The notes under the pieces were generated by a model, which saw only the letters and a program-made list of their open reading frames with translations, did not search any database and was not told where the DNA came from. A DNA stretch of 64,000 bases from Diplolepis rosae (Eukaryota > Arthropoda > Insecta > Hymenoptera > Diplolepididae). Each line of letters opens with the position of its first letter. Positions within the stretch are counted from its first letter, which is position 1. This document shows, piece by piece, positions 33,852 through 46,700 of this stretch. The DNA lies in assembly GCA_030998225.1 (NCBI GenBank), contig JAPYXD010000680.1:6324001-6388000 (forward strand), written 5' to 3'. A program made the position numbers and the translations under genes.

Positions 33852-34949
33852 AAAGATGGAATTTTGAAGTGTGGTAAATAAAAGAATTTTATACATAATC
33901 TTTTATGTAAATAATCTCCAGTGATATTTCAATTATATTTTCACCTCAAAATCAAACAATTCTACTTTTTCCGCATTTTAATTTTCAAAATAAGGTTATA
34001 AACTTGTGTATCTTTTATAAATAATAGGCAAAAAGTGTATGAGAAATGGTAATCAAGCAACCACTTAGAGCCAGTGCTCGAAACTCACGTGAAAAGATAA
34101 ACAATGTTCAAAACTCTTACAGAAAGATAAACAACTATCGGGTGATTGCCATTTGTCTTACCACCGCTGATGTTACTACTGACGCTTTCCAGACTACTAT
34201 CTATGCAAACAAAATTTCTTCTGACTGTTATATTTTGTATTTTGTCACTGGAAGTTTAATATACTCCATGTAAATCACTTTTCCCATAAAGTGAGCAAAT
34301 TCAAAAGTTCCAGGCCAGTATGGACTTTGAAGAACTAGCATTAAAAATTTATTTTTTGTAAATTATTTCGTCAAAAACACACATTATAATGAAAGATAGG
34401 TCACTCAAATCAGTTAGATTCATGATTGTATAATAATGTTAGTTCCACTTGAAATATTATTTAGAGAGGTTCATATTATAAAATTTACAGCATAAAATAT
34501 TGTTTAAAATAATTTTTTAAGTAATGTACAATAGCGGGAAAAATTCCAAAAGGATCTTGAAAGAATGATTATGATTGATGAATATTATATTCTATTGTGT
34601 ACATGATTGGAAAAAAGTGTCTTTAGGGTCTCAAATTGACATTTACTTGGAATAAAATACTTCAAATTTGAATAAACGCAGCTCTTTACACAATAAATTA
34701 AATATGTAAGTGGAAAAATGTTCCCTCCTGCATCGAAGTGTGTTTCAGTTTTGGAGAAATCTTTAAATAATTTAGATTTTTAAAGTTAAGGCTCAATAAT
34801 ACTTGCTTTTTTAATTAATAATAATACTATCACTATTATAATAATGTCATCATTATTAGTAAAAACTGGAATTAATTATTTTCAAACTTTAAATTAAGGT
34901 CTACAAATTTTAGTTAGAAATGTAAAAGGCTTAGCCAGTAGAAAAAGTT
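33852..34949. other. no gene seen
   Basis: A 75-codon plus frame at 34,046-34,273 (MVIKQPLRASARNSREK...) has plausible composition but no splice sites, signal or known motif. I leave it uncalled. Confidence 0.3.
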
Positions 34950-34951
34950 TA

Positions 34952-35181
34952 TGCCCAAGCAAAGCGAGGGGAACAATGATACGAGTGTTGTATATGATTT
35001 TTTTCCAATTGGAGGTCAAAACAGGGATTTTTTTACTAGCGGATCAAACAGTGCACTCTTTTTCCCCTGCGGGGCAAAAAAGTCAACTTTTTAACCCCCA
35101 AGTGGAAATAAAGTCGTATGCAACACGGAAAAAACATTTATTTTACGTGTGTGATTGTTGCCCTCGCTTTGCTCGGGCATC
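34952..35181. mobile_element. ~230-bp inverted-repeat element with CCGAGCAAAGCGAGG termini
   Basis: GCCCAAGCAAAGCGAGGGG at the left is inverted as GCCCTCGCTTTGCTCGGGC at the right. The interior has repeated phrases on the (T)n-CCCC(GC)-GGG type (TTTTTCCCCTGCGGGGCAAA). Related phrases (GCCCCGTAGCGGGAAAAAA) follow at 35,240. Confidence 0.6.
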
Positions 35182-37495
35182 AAACTTCACACTTGCATAA
35201 TAAACTTTTTTCTCCCTAGTTGCATAATATACTATTTTTTGCCCCGTAGCGGGAAAAAATGCACTTTTCAACCCGCTAGTAGAAAAAAGTATTTTAGAAA
35301 AAAAACAGCACTGAAAAAAAATCCTTTCTAAAAATAAAAACGTTATTATATAATTTTAAATATCCGTTTACTGTTTGATTTCTATGAATCGTCAGTTCAT
35401 CAATAAGATGCAATGAAAATTTTCTACAAATATGTTAAAAACAAGTGGATGATAGAATCAGAAAATAAGTGTCGCAGCAAACCAGTAAAACACAGTGACA
35501 ATGGAGTTTTTTGCCATGAACTATACCTTTGAAAATTTGCTTCGAATATATATTAAAGTTGATAATTTTAGGATTTAAAAAAATTGAGATATATCGTTGA
35601 AATATAACCTCAAAAAAACGTTTCGAATATTTCAGAAATCAAAAGAAATCAAAAATTGGATTATTTGTTTTCGAGAAAAATATATGGTATCTATAGTATA
35701 AATTTGAACTTGATACGAGTGAAGGCAACTTTCGCCCTTTGACTTTAATTTCGAAAAGTCTCAAATACACCAATAATTTTTTTAAGTGAAGTTAAAATGA
35801 AAATTTTCAAAGGTTTTTTCATATGCGGACAAAAATACTTCATGTGTATTATAATACAATAAAATGGAGTGCTTTAATAATAAAGTGATTGAAGGAATTT
35901 TTTCGTTTAAATTAATTATAAGTCTTTTAAAGCAAATGGAAATTACGTGCATTACAAACCACTACTTGAATTGTGGATATAATTTAATTTTAAAGTTAAT
36001 TAATCAGGGGAAATAATTAACAAGCAGAAACTGCACGATATTGGTTTTCGCCTCGGAATCTAATAGCATTTGAATTCAATCAATAAACCGCTTACCGACC
36101 GGGTATACATAAATCGCTTCCGCTTTTGCTCACAGAAGCGCTAGTGGATAGTGGCCAATGTGGAAACCGCATCGCCCAAACCCACGAATCCCTCGACGTT
36201 TAAAACAATTTCCCTGTCCAGAATACCATTTTCCAACTTATGAAAAAAGCAAAATAAAAATTGCATTATTTTTAAATGAATCAATTTAAAACTATAAAAT
36301 AAATATTTCACTATTTATGTAGTAGGTACAACTTAAATACTGTTCCAATAAAGTTTCAATTCACATCAAAAATTTCTTGGGTAATTTTCCCTAAAATTTT
36401 TAAAGTACTAATTTGTCCAAACTTCGATGAATTTTTTTTCAGAATTTGTAGGGCAAATAACCCAGACATTCTCATTGAGTATTTCTTAAAAAATTTTTAG
36501 TACCCCTAGACGTTTTGGGGAAAGTTTCCTAAAACCCTAGAGTTTTAGACTTTATCTAATAAATTACCAAAAGACAAAGGGTAATTCGCTAAAAAATTAT
36601 AGATTTATTCAGGGTCCAAATACATCGTAAGTTACTAGAATTTTCACGAAATTTCCTTAAAATATTAGGGAAAATAATTTGTTGAAATAAATTTAAAAAT
36701 ACTTGAATTATTTTAACAAAATATATTTTTATTCAACTTTAACCCAGAGGAAAATAACTCACATTTAAAATAAGTGTCGCATTTATAAATAAAATTTCAT
36801 GAATATGTACATATATCATCCGATCACAATTATAACTTAATTTTAAAATTATAATCCAGTCTATACAAGAAATAATGTAAATATCCTTCAGTGTGAACTA
36901 TTATAATAACAATATACTCAAATGAAAATATTATAATAAAATTGATATTAAAAGTTAAGCAAGTCATGTATGAAAAACAAATGCAGAGAAAATTGTTTTC
37001 CCTGATATGTATCTTAATAATTCTTGAATAATTAAATATTTTCATATTTTACAACAGCGCAATACGTATGCATAACAGTTTGTAAGTCTATGAAACTATA
37101 ATTATGAAAATAAAGCACACGTTTTAACAAGAGCCATACTAATACATAAGAATTTATAATCACACTTAAATTAACAGTAATAATAAAATATAAAATCATT
37201 AAAAATAATCATTTCAGTAACTGAAAATGAAAAAAAAACTTATTAGCTATTTTTCTTTGATATAATTACAACAGCCTTCATATAAATAAGCAAGCTTCCC
37301 ATCTGGGAAAATTTTTTCTAGGAAAATTATTTCAAAACTTGAATTGTCTAATGAATATGTTTTAAGAACCATTCAATATAATTATTTCACTTCGTAGTTA
37401 ATATCCGAATATGGAAGTCAAACCTGTTGAAAATAATATTATATTAGATTTGATTCTGTAAATTTATTTAGATTTATATTTTCAAGAAGGAATTA
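35182..37495. other. intergenic A+T-rich DNA downstream of aminopeptidase gene
   Basis: No gene seen. A slightly G+C-richer patch at 36,050-36,200 (CGCTTACCGACCGGGTATAC) stands out but has no open frame of note. Confidence 0.35.
37463..37468 (-). terminator. candidate polyadenylation signal AATAAA of aminopeptidase gene
   Basis: AATAAA on the minus strand, 28 bases past the stop at 37,496. It would give a very short 3' untranslated region; later signals are possible. Confidence 0.3.
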
Positions 37496-37750
37496 TTATA
37501 ATGATATAGTAAAGTACCTACTTGTATATAAATGAAGTAGAAATACACAAAGAAGTATTTGATGCGTATTTTTGCAGTTAAAAGAATTCGAGTGAGAGGC
37601 AAGAAAAAATTCCATGTTAACAGGCCCTCTTTCTGGAATGACTCGAGTTTTTTTCTCTAGCCAGTCATAGGCTCTCATTTTCAAATGCTTGATTAATTCT
37701 CCTCCAACTTCTTGCCTAATTCGTCGATTATATTCGTTCAACCATCGACG
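37496..37750 (-). CDS. Xaa-Pro aminopeptidase last exon, hydrophobic C-terminus
   Basis: 84 codons plus TAA. WLNEYNRRIRQEVGGELIKH and YDWLEKKTRVI complete the catalytic domain. A spacer with small residues (ASHSNSF) follows, then a C-terminal hydrophobic stretch ILLCVFLLHLY. This layout suits a GPI-attachment signal, though a simple tail anchor is also possible. Acceptor TTGTTTAG. Confidence 0.93.
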   Translation of the reverse strand, partial: RRWLNEYNRRIRQEVGGELIKHLKMRAYDWLEKKTRVIPERGPVNMEFFLASHSNSFNCKNTHQILLCVFLLHLYTSRYFTISL

Positions 37751-40700
37751 CTAAACAATGTGAAAGTGTTCTTAATTACTCTCTAATTATACCTTTAATT
37801 AATGTATTCCTCATAATGGGATTATTTCAGAATTGCAAGGAAAGTTAAATTAAAGAGTGAATAATTATTGAACTAAATAATGAATAAATTTAATTTCGAT
37901 CTAAATAAGAAATTAACAATTGCTTAATTAACTATTAATTAAGATAGAACTCACATGTGCTGGAGTTAACATATCAACATCTATCAATTTTGGTTCGTAA
38001 GGTACAAGAGTAACTTGTCGAAATTTGAGAAAATTACTATACCGTTGATGCTGAAAAAAGTATTGTATACTTCAGAGTATTGTTGAATCAACCCAGATAA
38101 CAATCGTGCGAGGCACGTCACCCGCACAGCATGCAAGGAACACGGCGCGTGCACAGTGCGGTACATATGCGTCGCATTTTGTGGCAGGCACGTACGTGGG
38201 AGGCATATGTCTCGCACTTTGTAATAGGCATCTGTTTATATATATATATATTAAATATTATTGATACAAAACCTTTTTTTGATAACAAAAATGTTAATTT
38301 GTGTCAATAATTTAAATAATATTGTATTTATTTTATTTATTTATTTAATATTAATAATATTCATAATATAATTAATGTTAATAATTTCCTGCAGAAAAAA
38401 GGAAATATGAAAAATTCCCAGAATATAAATTTTAATTTTGTAAGTATATTTTTAGTTTAATATTTAAAGAATTTGAAAATCATTCTGTGGAAAAAATGAC
38501 GCTTTCGACTGCGCTGGGATTCGAGCCCAGGTCTTCGACCGGCAATCGAAAGACCTGGGCTCGAATCCCAGCGCAGTCGAAAGCGTCATTTTTTCCACAG
38601 AAAGATTTTCAAATTCTTTAAATATTGAATTTATTTGCATTATTTGCGATATAAGAGTTTGAAATTGTCTACAAGGACACCTGTCGACAACGTATCCTAT
38701 CTGATACGCGACTAGTGATCCTCCGATAATGTAGGCAGTGACAAAAATTTCAAACTCAACTAATTAATTTGAAATATTTTTAGTTTACCAATATCGACAT
38801 ACTTATTTAAATATCGAATGTTCACAAGTTAGAGATTTTATAATTAAAGTTTAAGTTACTTTTACTATTTTAAAAATGTTTTTCAGTACATTTTATCTCA
38901 TTATAATATTCCCGCGTGATCACATGGTTGGAATAAACTTCAACATGGCGTTTCTTTTTGTTGGTTGGGCTAGGTCGTTCATAATCAGTTTTTTTCACGT
39001 CATTTTCATGATCATAGTTTTAGTGCATTCAGTGGATTCAGTGTGCGTAAGGTAATTAATATTTATTCTTAAAGTTTGTTAGTCTGACACGTGGTTTTTC
39101 TTATTTTAAAAGTACAAGCCACAATGTAAAGTTGACCACGCATTGACCGGCATCACTAAATAACTCCAATAATATAAGAAAGTGTACTATTTGTTCAGTA
39201 CTAAAAATATTTTGCTGTTCATTGTGATTCAACTATAAGTTGAATACTTATTATATTTCAAATGTATAACTGTACTAATATAGGAAACTACTTATTTATC
39301 GGCACTAAAAAAATGTTCGCGTTCGTCGTTATTTAAGTATATTGAACACTTTATACATTGTTCATTGAGATTTATTGGATATATAACAAACATTTATCCA
39401 TTGCCCGTATGTATAATATCGGTTTTCAACTTTAAATAAAATGTTTTCAAGTACATAATGTATTTTTATTTCTTATTATGATTAATATTTTTGAAATAAT
39501 TTTAAATTATACGAGACGCATAAAGCTCGCTTTTCACCGTCACGAATGTGAACTTCACTACATGCCGGCGATATGCGTCGCATATGATGACGCATATGCT
39601 CGCACTGTACGCGCACCTTGTTATCTGGGAATATAATTCACACATTGAAGAACAATAAAACTTACTGGTTTATTGGCCGGCACTACTTCCATTATATTTT
39701 CCAGTCTGACACCAAAATCGTATTCTTTATAATATCCAGGTTCATTTGACAGAAAAAATCCAGGTTTAAGACGAACATTGTCACAATCTGATGGTATTGC
39801 ATTCCCTTCGGTATAAGAAATACTAATTGGTGCTGAAATAATAGAACGATTTAAAAAACGTGTATGGGTATATAATTGTTTTATTCATTCACAGTTGCTT
39901 ATTTCTTACATCGTATTATTTATATTCTAATGCCATAGCTTGTGTTTAATTATTTAAAGATACAGACTGTATTTATTTAATTTAGAACAGGATTTTTCTT
40001 TGGTCAATTTACACTTATGTTTTAAAATATAAATAAACATAAAAACTTACGTTCATGAACTGAAAGGAAATGCCCAATTCCATGACTAGTTGCATGCATA
40101 TAGTCTTTGCCAATTTTCCAAAGAGCTTCTCTTGCAAGAACATCAAATTGACCTGCTCGTAAATCATCAGGAAATATTAATGATGATAATTGAATCAAAC
40201 CAATCAAAACTCTTGTGTAAGCTTCTTTTTGTTCTTTGGTTGGCTCTCCAAAATGTAAGGTACGCGTGACATCAGTTGTTCCATCTTTAAAAACATTTAA
40301 CAAAGATCCTAAATTCACTCTCTAAATCTGAATCAGTCAAAATCTACTGATTATCAGTGAAATTTCACTGATTACTTCAGTGGAAATCAACTGATTTAAC
40401 AGTGAAAAATATTTTTTTCATTGATTCAATCAGTGAAAATTAACTGATTTGTCAATGAAAAACATTTTTGCACTGATGAATCAGTGAAAAGACAAATTAC
40501 TGATTCAATCAGTGAAAATTCTATTGATTCAGATTTAGAGAACATAAAACTGTTTTGTCAAATTAAGAAAATTTCGTTGATTCAATAAAGTTTTCTCACA
40601 ACAAACCATTTTCTCAATTCAACAAATTATTCAGTTAATTTAACCAAATTTTTTTAACTCAACCCAAGATCTTGATTTAATTAATTTTTTAAGGGTGTAT

Positions 40701-43700
40701 TATAAAATACGTATTATTTTATTATCAATACCGTCATATTGTTCTCCAGAATCTAAGACAAGGGTCGAATTTTTTCCAATTGGTAGACTATTTAAATCTG
40801 GTGGTTCATAATGAGGCAGAGCGCCATTTGGTCCATATCCAGCTATAGTACGAAAAGCGAGTCCCCTGGAAAGATTTTGTTCGTGACGAAATTCTTCAAC
40901 AAGCCTGACTATGTGTCTCTCGTCCCATCCCTCTGGGTCGTATTTCATTTGGTCTTCTATGTACGAGATACAATCACACATGGCAATTGCATCTCTAATG
41001 TGAGCATTTCTCATCCCTTGTGCTTCAATTTCGTTTTTCTCTGACCGAAGTTGAATCACTGGAGATGGTTCCACCAACTGCTTCCCTTTTGGAATCTACA
41101 AGCGATATTTTTAAATAAACTGAATTCTATTTAAGTTTCTCAATTAATGACCTGGCATCAAAAAGCTATTTTTTATTTTTTTATTACATGTGATATTTGT
41201 AGGTACTTATATGGAAATATTTAAACAATAAATCGTAGATTTTAAATCATATTATCTACTCTCTAAATCTGAATCAGTCAAAATCTACTGATTATCAGTC
41301 AAATTTGACTGATTCAAATAGCTAAAAGGAGTTTACTGTTAATCAGCCAAATTTCACGGATTATTTCAGTGAAAATTGACTGATTTGACAGTGAAGAATA
41401 TTTTTCACTGATGAATCAGTGAAAAGGCAAATCACTGATTTAATCAGTGAAAATTTGACTGATTCATATTTAGAGAGTACTTTTTAAGGGTATGTGATAC
41501 TTAAGATATTAGCCAATTTTATTGATTTTGAGTTTCTACATGTTTGTGTCCATAATACATAAAATATTGTTCTCAAAATTTGAAAATAGTACAGAAAATA
41601 AAAACGGACGTAGATAGACAACTTTTGGTTTTAAAAAGGATAAAAACTTCAATTTTACAAAATCCATCGAAATGTTTTATTTTTAACAAAACCAAAAATC
41701 TATCTATGTCTGTTTTTATCAAGTATCAGATTTATAATTTTACACTACCTAACATTTTTTTAATTTTTTAGTTTTTCAATTTCTTGAAATGCTGTACATT
41801 TAGAAATTTAAAACATGAATACTAAGAAAGTTCTTAAACTTGATTCTCACAATACTGAAACATAGAGCTGTAGAAAATAAATAAGAAAAGGATAAAATAA
41901 TAGGTATAATAAATAAAATTTGGGAAGTGAAAAATGTAAATAAAATATAAAACTAATTAGTTGAGTTTGAAATTTTGAGCAGTCGATCGGCAATCGAAAG
42001 ACCTGGGCTCGAATCCCAGCGCAATTGAAAGCGTCTTTTTTTCACAGAAAGATTTTCAAATTCTTAAAATATAAAACACTGAGGTTTTGATAAGTAGAGA
42101 AATATTTTAATGCTATGAAAAAAAGCAAGACATTTAAATTAGAAAACTGACAAAATATTCAATTACAAAAATAGACGAACTTTATTGAAAGCTGCAATGC
42201 ATGATTTTTAATCAAATATGGAATCGAGAAATGGCAAGATGTAAATTGAAAATAAAAAATCAAATCTCAATAATAATGAACTCTGAACTGAATAATAAGT
42301 GCAAAATAGAAATTATTGAAAATAGTGTATTTTTTAATTAGGGAAATGATTTTACTACTTTATATGTTACAACATCAATTTCAAGATATTATACAGGGTT
42401 ACACAAGGTGTAACAGATAACATAATTTTTTTATGATAAAACATTAATTTGGCGTACTTGTTATAAAAAATTGAATATACTCACTGTTACTATTGATTTG
42501 CTGTCAATAGTATTTTTTAAAGCAGTTTAAATGATACAATTAAGAAGAGATGGCGTAAAGAAGAGAACTAAAATTGGGTATTTATTCATAAAATTGTTTA
42601 TAACAATGAAAATTATTTATTCAGGGAGACAAGACGTTATGAATTTTCTTTAAAGAATTTGTGAATTACTTTACTTTTCTCAAAGTTGCTTCGACTTTGA
42701 GAAATACATTTTCATCAGGAGACTCGCACTTTAAAGGATGGAAATAAAATTGCTTATATTGAATAATAATTTCCACAACTAAAATAAAAAGTACACGCAC
42801 CGTGAAAAAATAACCTTAATCAAATTTGCAGATCTCTCTAAGGCAAATAATTTCAATTTTTATTTTTAGAACATTGCATAATTTGGCTAAAAAAAATGTC
42901 ATTTTAAATTTAAATAAAAAATGTACGTCTTATCAAATAATCTGTAAATATAAAATTTGTATATCTTATTTAAGCAAAGAATTTTGCATCATGAAGTTTT
43001 TTCGTAACTTGCATAGTTTGACTGGAAAAATGGAATTTGATTATTGATTTTTTCAAGTTTCAAAATACTGTAACTTCCTTAATTTTTATTTGATTGAAAA
43101 TTTTCATATGGAAAATTTGTAGAACTCTTTGATTACTATCAGAAATTAGTATTCAAATTTTTAATTTAAAAAAAAAGCAGTTTTTAAGAATATGAAAAAC
43201 TTCAAATTAGATGGTTGAGTTCAAAATTTTTGCCGCTGCATTCTTTAAAATTTGAATATGAAAAATATTCTAATTTCCGAAATTTTCATCGGGCATGGCT
43301 AATTAACAAACTTGTTCTTTCTTCTTTGGCCCTAATAAAGTGTATGGGAGCGCATTCAAATCTGATAATCCTCACGAGAGTTATCGTGTACACAGACGAC
43401 GACAACGATAAACGGACAGACAGAATTGTAAAACCTTTTTTCAGATTCAGACGATCATGAAACGTGAACATTCGTTGAAAAAAGTGGTTGTCAAATTTTA
43501 CATAAAATCTGAAACCTTTTCATACGTGATGAGAATATGGAAAATTGAAAAAACGGTCCTCGATTTCTCTTAAAAATGTAGTACCCAGCATTTTTTGTAG
43601 TTGTCGTGCCAAAAAAACAGGTCTCTGGAAAAAAAGTCTGCCTATAATTTTAAGACTTGAAATTTTTGAAATAAGTAAATAATTTCCAAACATAGTTATT

Positions 43701-46700
43701 TTTCAAAAAAATGTTTCTTTTTAATTTTAAACATTTTTGAAAAACTTGAAAGAAGCGGTAGTAAGAAAAAATTCTACTTCAAAAAACATTATTAAAAGTA
43801 TTAATTTTCTTAAGCTTAAAATTTTTTTCATTAAAAGAAAATGTTTTTTCTTTTATAAGACATAACTGATAATATAATTTCAAATCTTAAGGTGATAAGA
43901 CAATTTTTTTTAAATACCGGTTTTCTGGGATGGCAACTACCTTAAATAAAAATGTTGAAAAAATAGAGGCTGTGGAAGATTATGAACAGTATAATTCAAG
44001 TATGAAACAACCAATTCGTTTAATACGAGACTGATTCCATTTCCAATTAATCAGGGATATTTTATTCTAACTCAAAACTGACGTTTAATGTTCCTAAAAT
44101 CGATTTAATTAGACACGTGTTTTTTGATTTTCGCAAAAAATAATTTTCCCCGAGTTATGGGAATATATGTTCAGGATGTCGAAACTGATTTTCCACTCTC
44201 TAAATATGAATCGGTCAAATTTTCACTGATTAAATCAGTGATTTGCCTTTTCACTGATTCACCAGTGAAAAAATATTTTTCACTGTTAAATCAGTTAATT
44301 TTCACTAAATTAATCAGTGAAATTTGACTGATAAACAGTAACCTCTTTTTAGCTATTTGAATCAGTCAAATTGCACTGATAATCAGTAGATTTTGACTGA
44401 TTCAGATTTAGAGAACAGGTTACTTAATGAAATTTTTTTTTCAATCAGTATAACTTCAACAAATATCAACCACATTTGACCATTTTTGTATAAAAATACT
44501 CGGGAAAAATCGAAACTTACTATTATTATAGTAATCATTAGCTTTTCACCAAGTTGATAATTTTATTTATAAAAATGAAAAAAGTGAAAAGAAATTCAAA
44601 ATTCAATTTCTTGAAATGCATTTTACTCGGCGTGAATTTTTTTCATGGAAGTAGGATGTTGAAACTACAACTTTACAAAATCTGTGATGGCTCATTTTTT
44701 TCTGACATCAAATTTTTACACCCTGGAAATTAATTCTTCCCAGCACGTCTAGTGAAAATTGTACTTTGACCGACTGTTTTTTGTTTTTGTTGATTGGTTG
44801 ATATTTGTTGAAGTTACACTGACTCAAAAAAAAAATTTCGTCAGGTAACCCGGAAAATCAGTTTTGAGAACTTAAACAAAAATTCCCAAACCTCGCGAAA
44901 AAATTTTGTTTGCGAATAAAAAACACGTGTTTAATTAAATCATTTTGGCAACATTATACGTCAGTTCGAGTTAAAATAAAAGGTCGACCTATAAAGTCTG
45001 ATCGAATGGAAATAGAATCCGTCACGATCCTGTACCTTCATAGGGCAATAGTTTTCCAGCAAAAAGCTTTAAACTCGTTACATTTATATCGATCGCAGAC
45101 TTTTGTGGGAGAAATAATTGACATGAAAACGGGTTATAATGGCACTCTTCACGTCTATGGGGGTGTGTCAGATCGTCACAGGGGGATCAAGTTAAGCTCA
45201 ACAGGCTTCCAGGGGTCAGGGTAACATGGCCAGGAGGGTAAGAATAAATCTAGGATTATCTTTTCCAGTCTCTACTTTGCGACAAGTATAGAAAATGCAG
45301 AGAGGAAAATAGTTCAATAAACTTTACTCAACTCTAGAGCAAATTTGGTCAATATGGACTAGTTGGAGATTATTTAAGATAGTTGTTGCGCCAAAAATCA
45401 GTCTCTGGAAAAAGAAGTTTTTCTATGATTTCAAGACGTAATAATATCATCAGCCGTGCCATATGTAAGGAAAGACACTCTTTATGATAAAAAAAATTTT
45501 AAAATTATGAAAAATAATATTTTAATAATGTTTTTTGTAATAGGATATTTCCTTATTATCGCTCCATACCAAATTTTCAAAAATGGTGCGATTCTGATAA
45601 ATCATGAATCATTTTTTTAGGAAAAGTATTCTCTACAACTTTACCGTTTCCGATTTTTGAAAATAAATTCTTTAATGGTTGAAATCATTAAAAAACAATT
45701 TTCCAAAACGAAATTTTTATAAACAAATTGCTGAATTTGATAATAATTGATTCATTTTCAAAAATCGGAAACGGTAAAGTTGTAGAGAATCCTTTTCCTA
45801 AAAGAATGATTCATGATTTATCAGGATCGCACCATTTTTGAAAATTTGGTATGGAACGATAATAAGGAAATATCCTATTACAAAAAACATTATTAAAATA
45901 TTATTTTTCGTAATTTTTAAATTTTTTTTATTAAAAAGAGTGTCTTTCCTTACATATGACACGGCTGATGATATAATTACCAGTCTTGAAATCATAGAAA
46001 AACTTCTTTTTCCAGAGACTGATTTTTGTCGCAACAACTACCTTAAGGGGGGAATCCCGTGTAGCAAATCCAAAAAATCGATTTTTTTTTTGGCTTAAAC
46101 AATAGCTTGGCATCCCAAAAACATATAATGAAAATCCTAGAGATATCAAGAATTTACTTTTTTCCAACAATTTTCACTATTTGAAAATTAAAATTAAACG
46201 CGTTTTTCTCGTTTTTACATTTTTCAAAATTGCCCGATTCATAGCTTAAAAAGTATTTGACCGATCGACTTGAACTCGCGTATTCAGATTGCTGAAATGT
46301 CTCATTTGTCGGTGAACCACTCCAAATTGAAAAAAAAATTTTTTTTAAAAACAAATTCAGGCAAATTTTTGGGTAAAAATCGGATTTTTTTCAGATGGCC
46401 GACATTTTGTGAAATATTAATATTCTTCGAAATTTTTTTGGTTTACTGACTAACTAAGGATCTAAAGTTTAAAAATATTTTGATTTGTTTGTTTCAGACG
46501 CCTGTGTGAGGAGAGGAGCTAGAAATCGGGCAAATTGACCTATCGAATTTGGACATTTCGGAAATTCGACCTTATAAATCAAAATATTATGGATGTATCA
46601 GGCTGAAAGCAATTTGTTTTATACTTCAAGAGTATCTTAATAAACCACAAAAGTTTTGGAATGATTCGTTATTTTTTTCATTCTCAAAAAAATCCCCAAA

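Larger units (their letters stand above)
38092..39629. mobile_element. 1.54-kb element with CCCAGATAACAA termini, filling an intron
   Basis: Left CCCAGATAACAATCGTGCGA, right ending GCGCACCTTGTTATCTGGG. Subterminal sequence is G+C-rich with repeated GCATATGCG or GCGTCGCAT words in both arms. It occupies 38,092-39,629 of the intron 38,051-39,665, leaving only about 75 bases of original intron. Inside are the tRNA-like hairpin at 38,459 and a 43-codon frame at 38,924-39,055 (MVGINFNMAFLFVGW..., donor-like end), which I do not call a gene. Confidence 0.75.

Noticed and set aside
38540..38580. Functional tRNA gene
   Set aside because: Only the T-arm-like part is present; no acceptor, D arm or anticodon arm can be folded around it.
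38924..39055. 43-codon hydrophobic frame as a small membrane protein gene
   Set aside because: Lies inside a transposon, has no conserved motif I know, and hydrophobic frames are expected in A+T-rich DNA.
44910..45224. 104-codon plus-strand frame as a gene
   Set aside because: Balanced composition but no recognised domain, no supporting splice sites, and it lies among transposons; kept only as a note.
45798..46170. Overlapping 79-86-codon frames on both strands
   Set aside because: They are produced by the symmetry of a TTAA foldback MITE.
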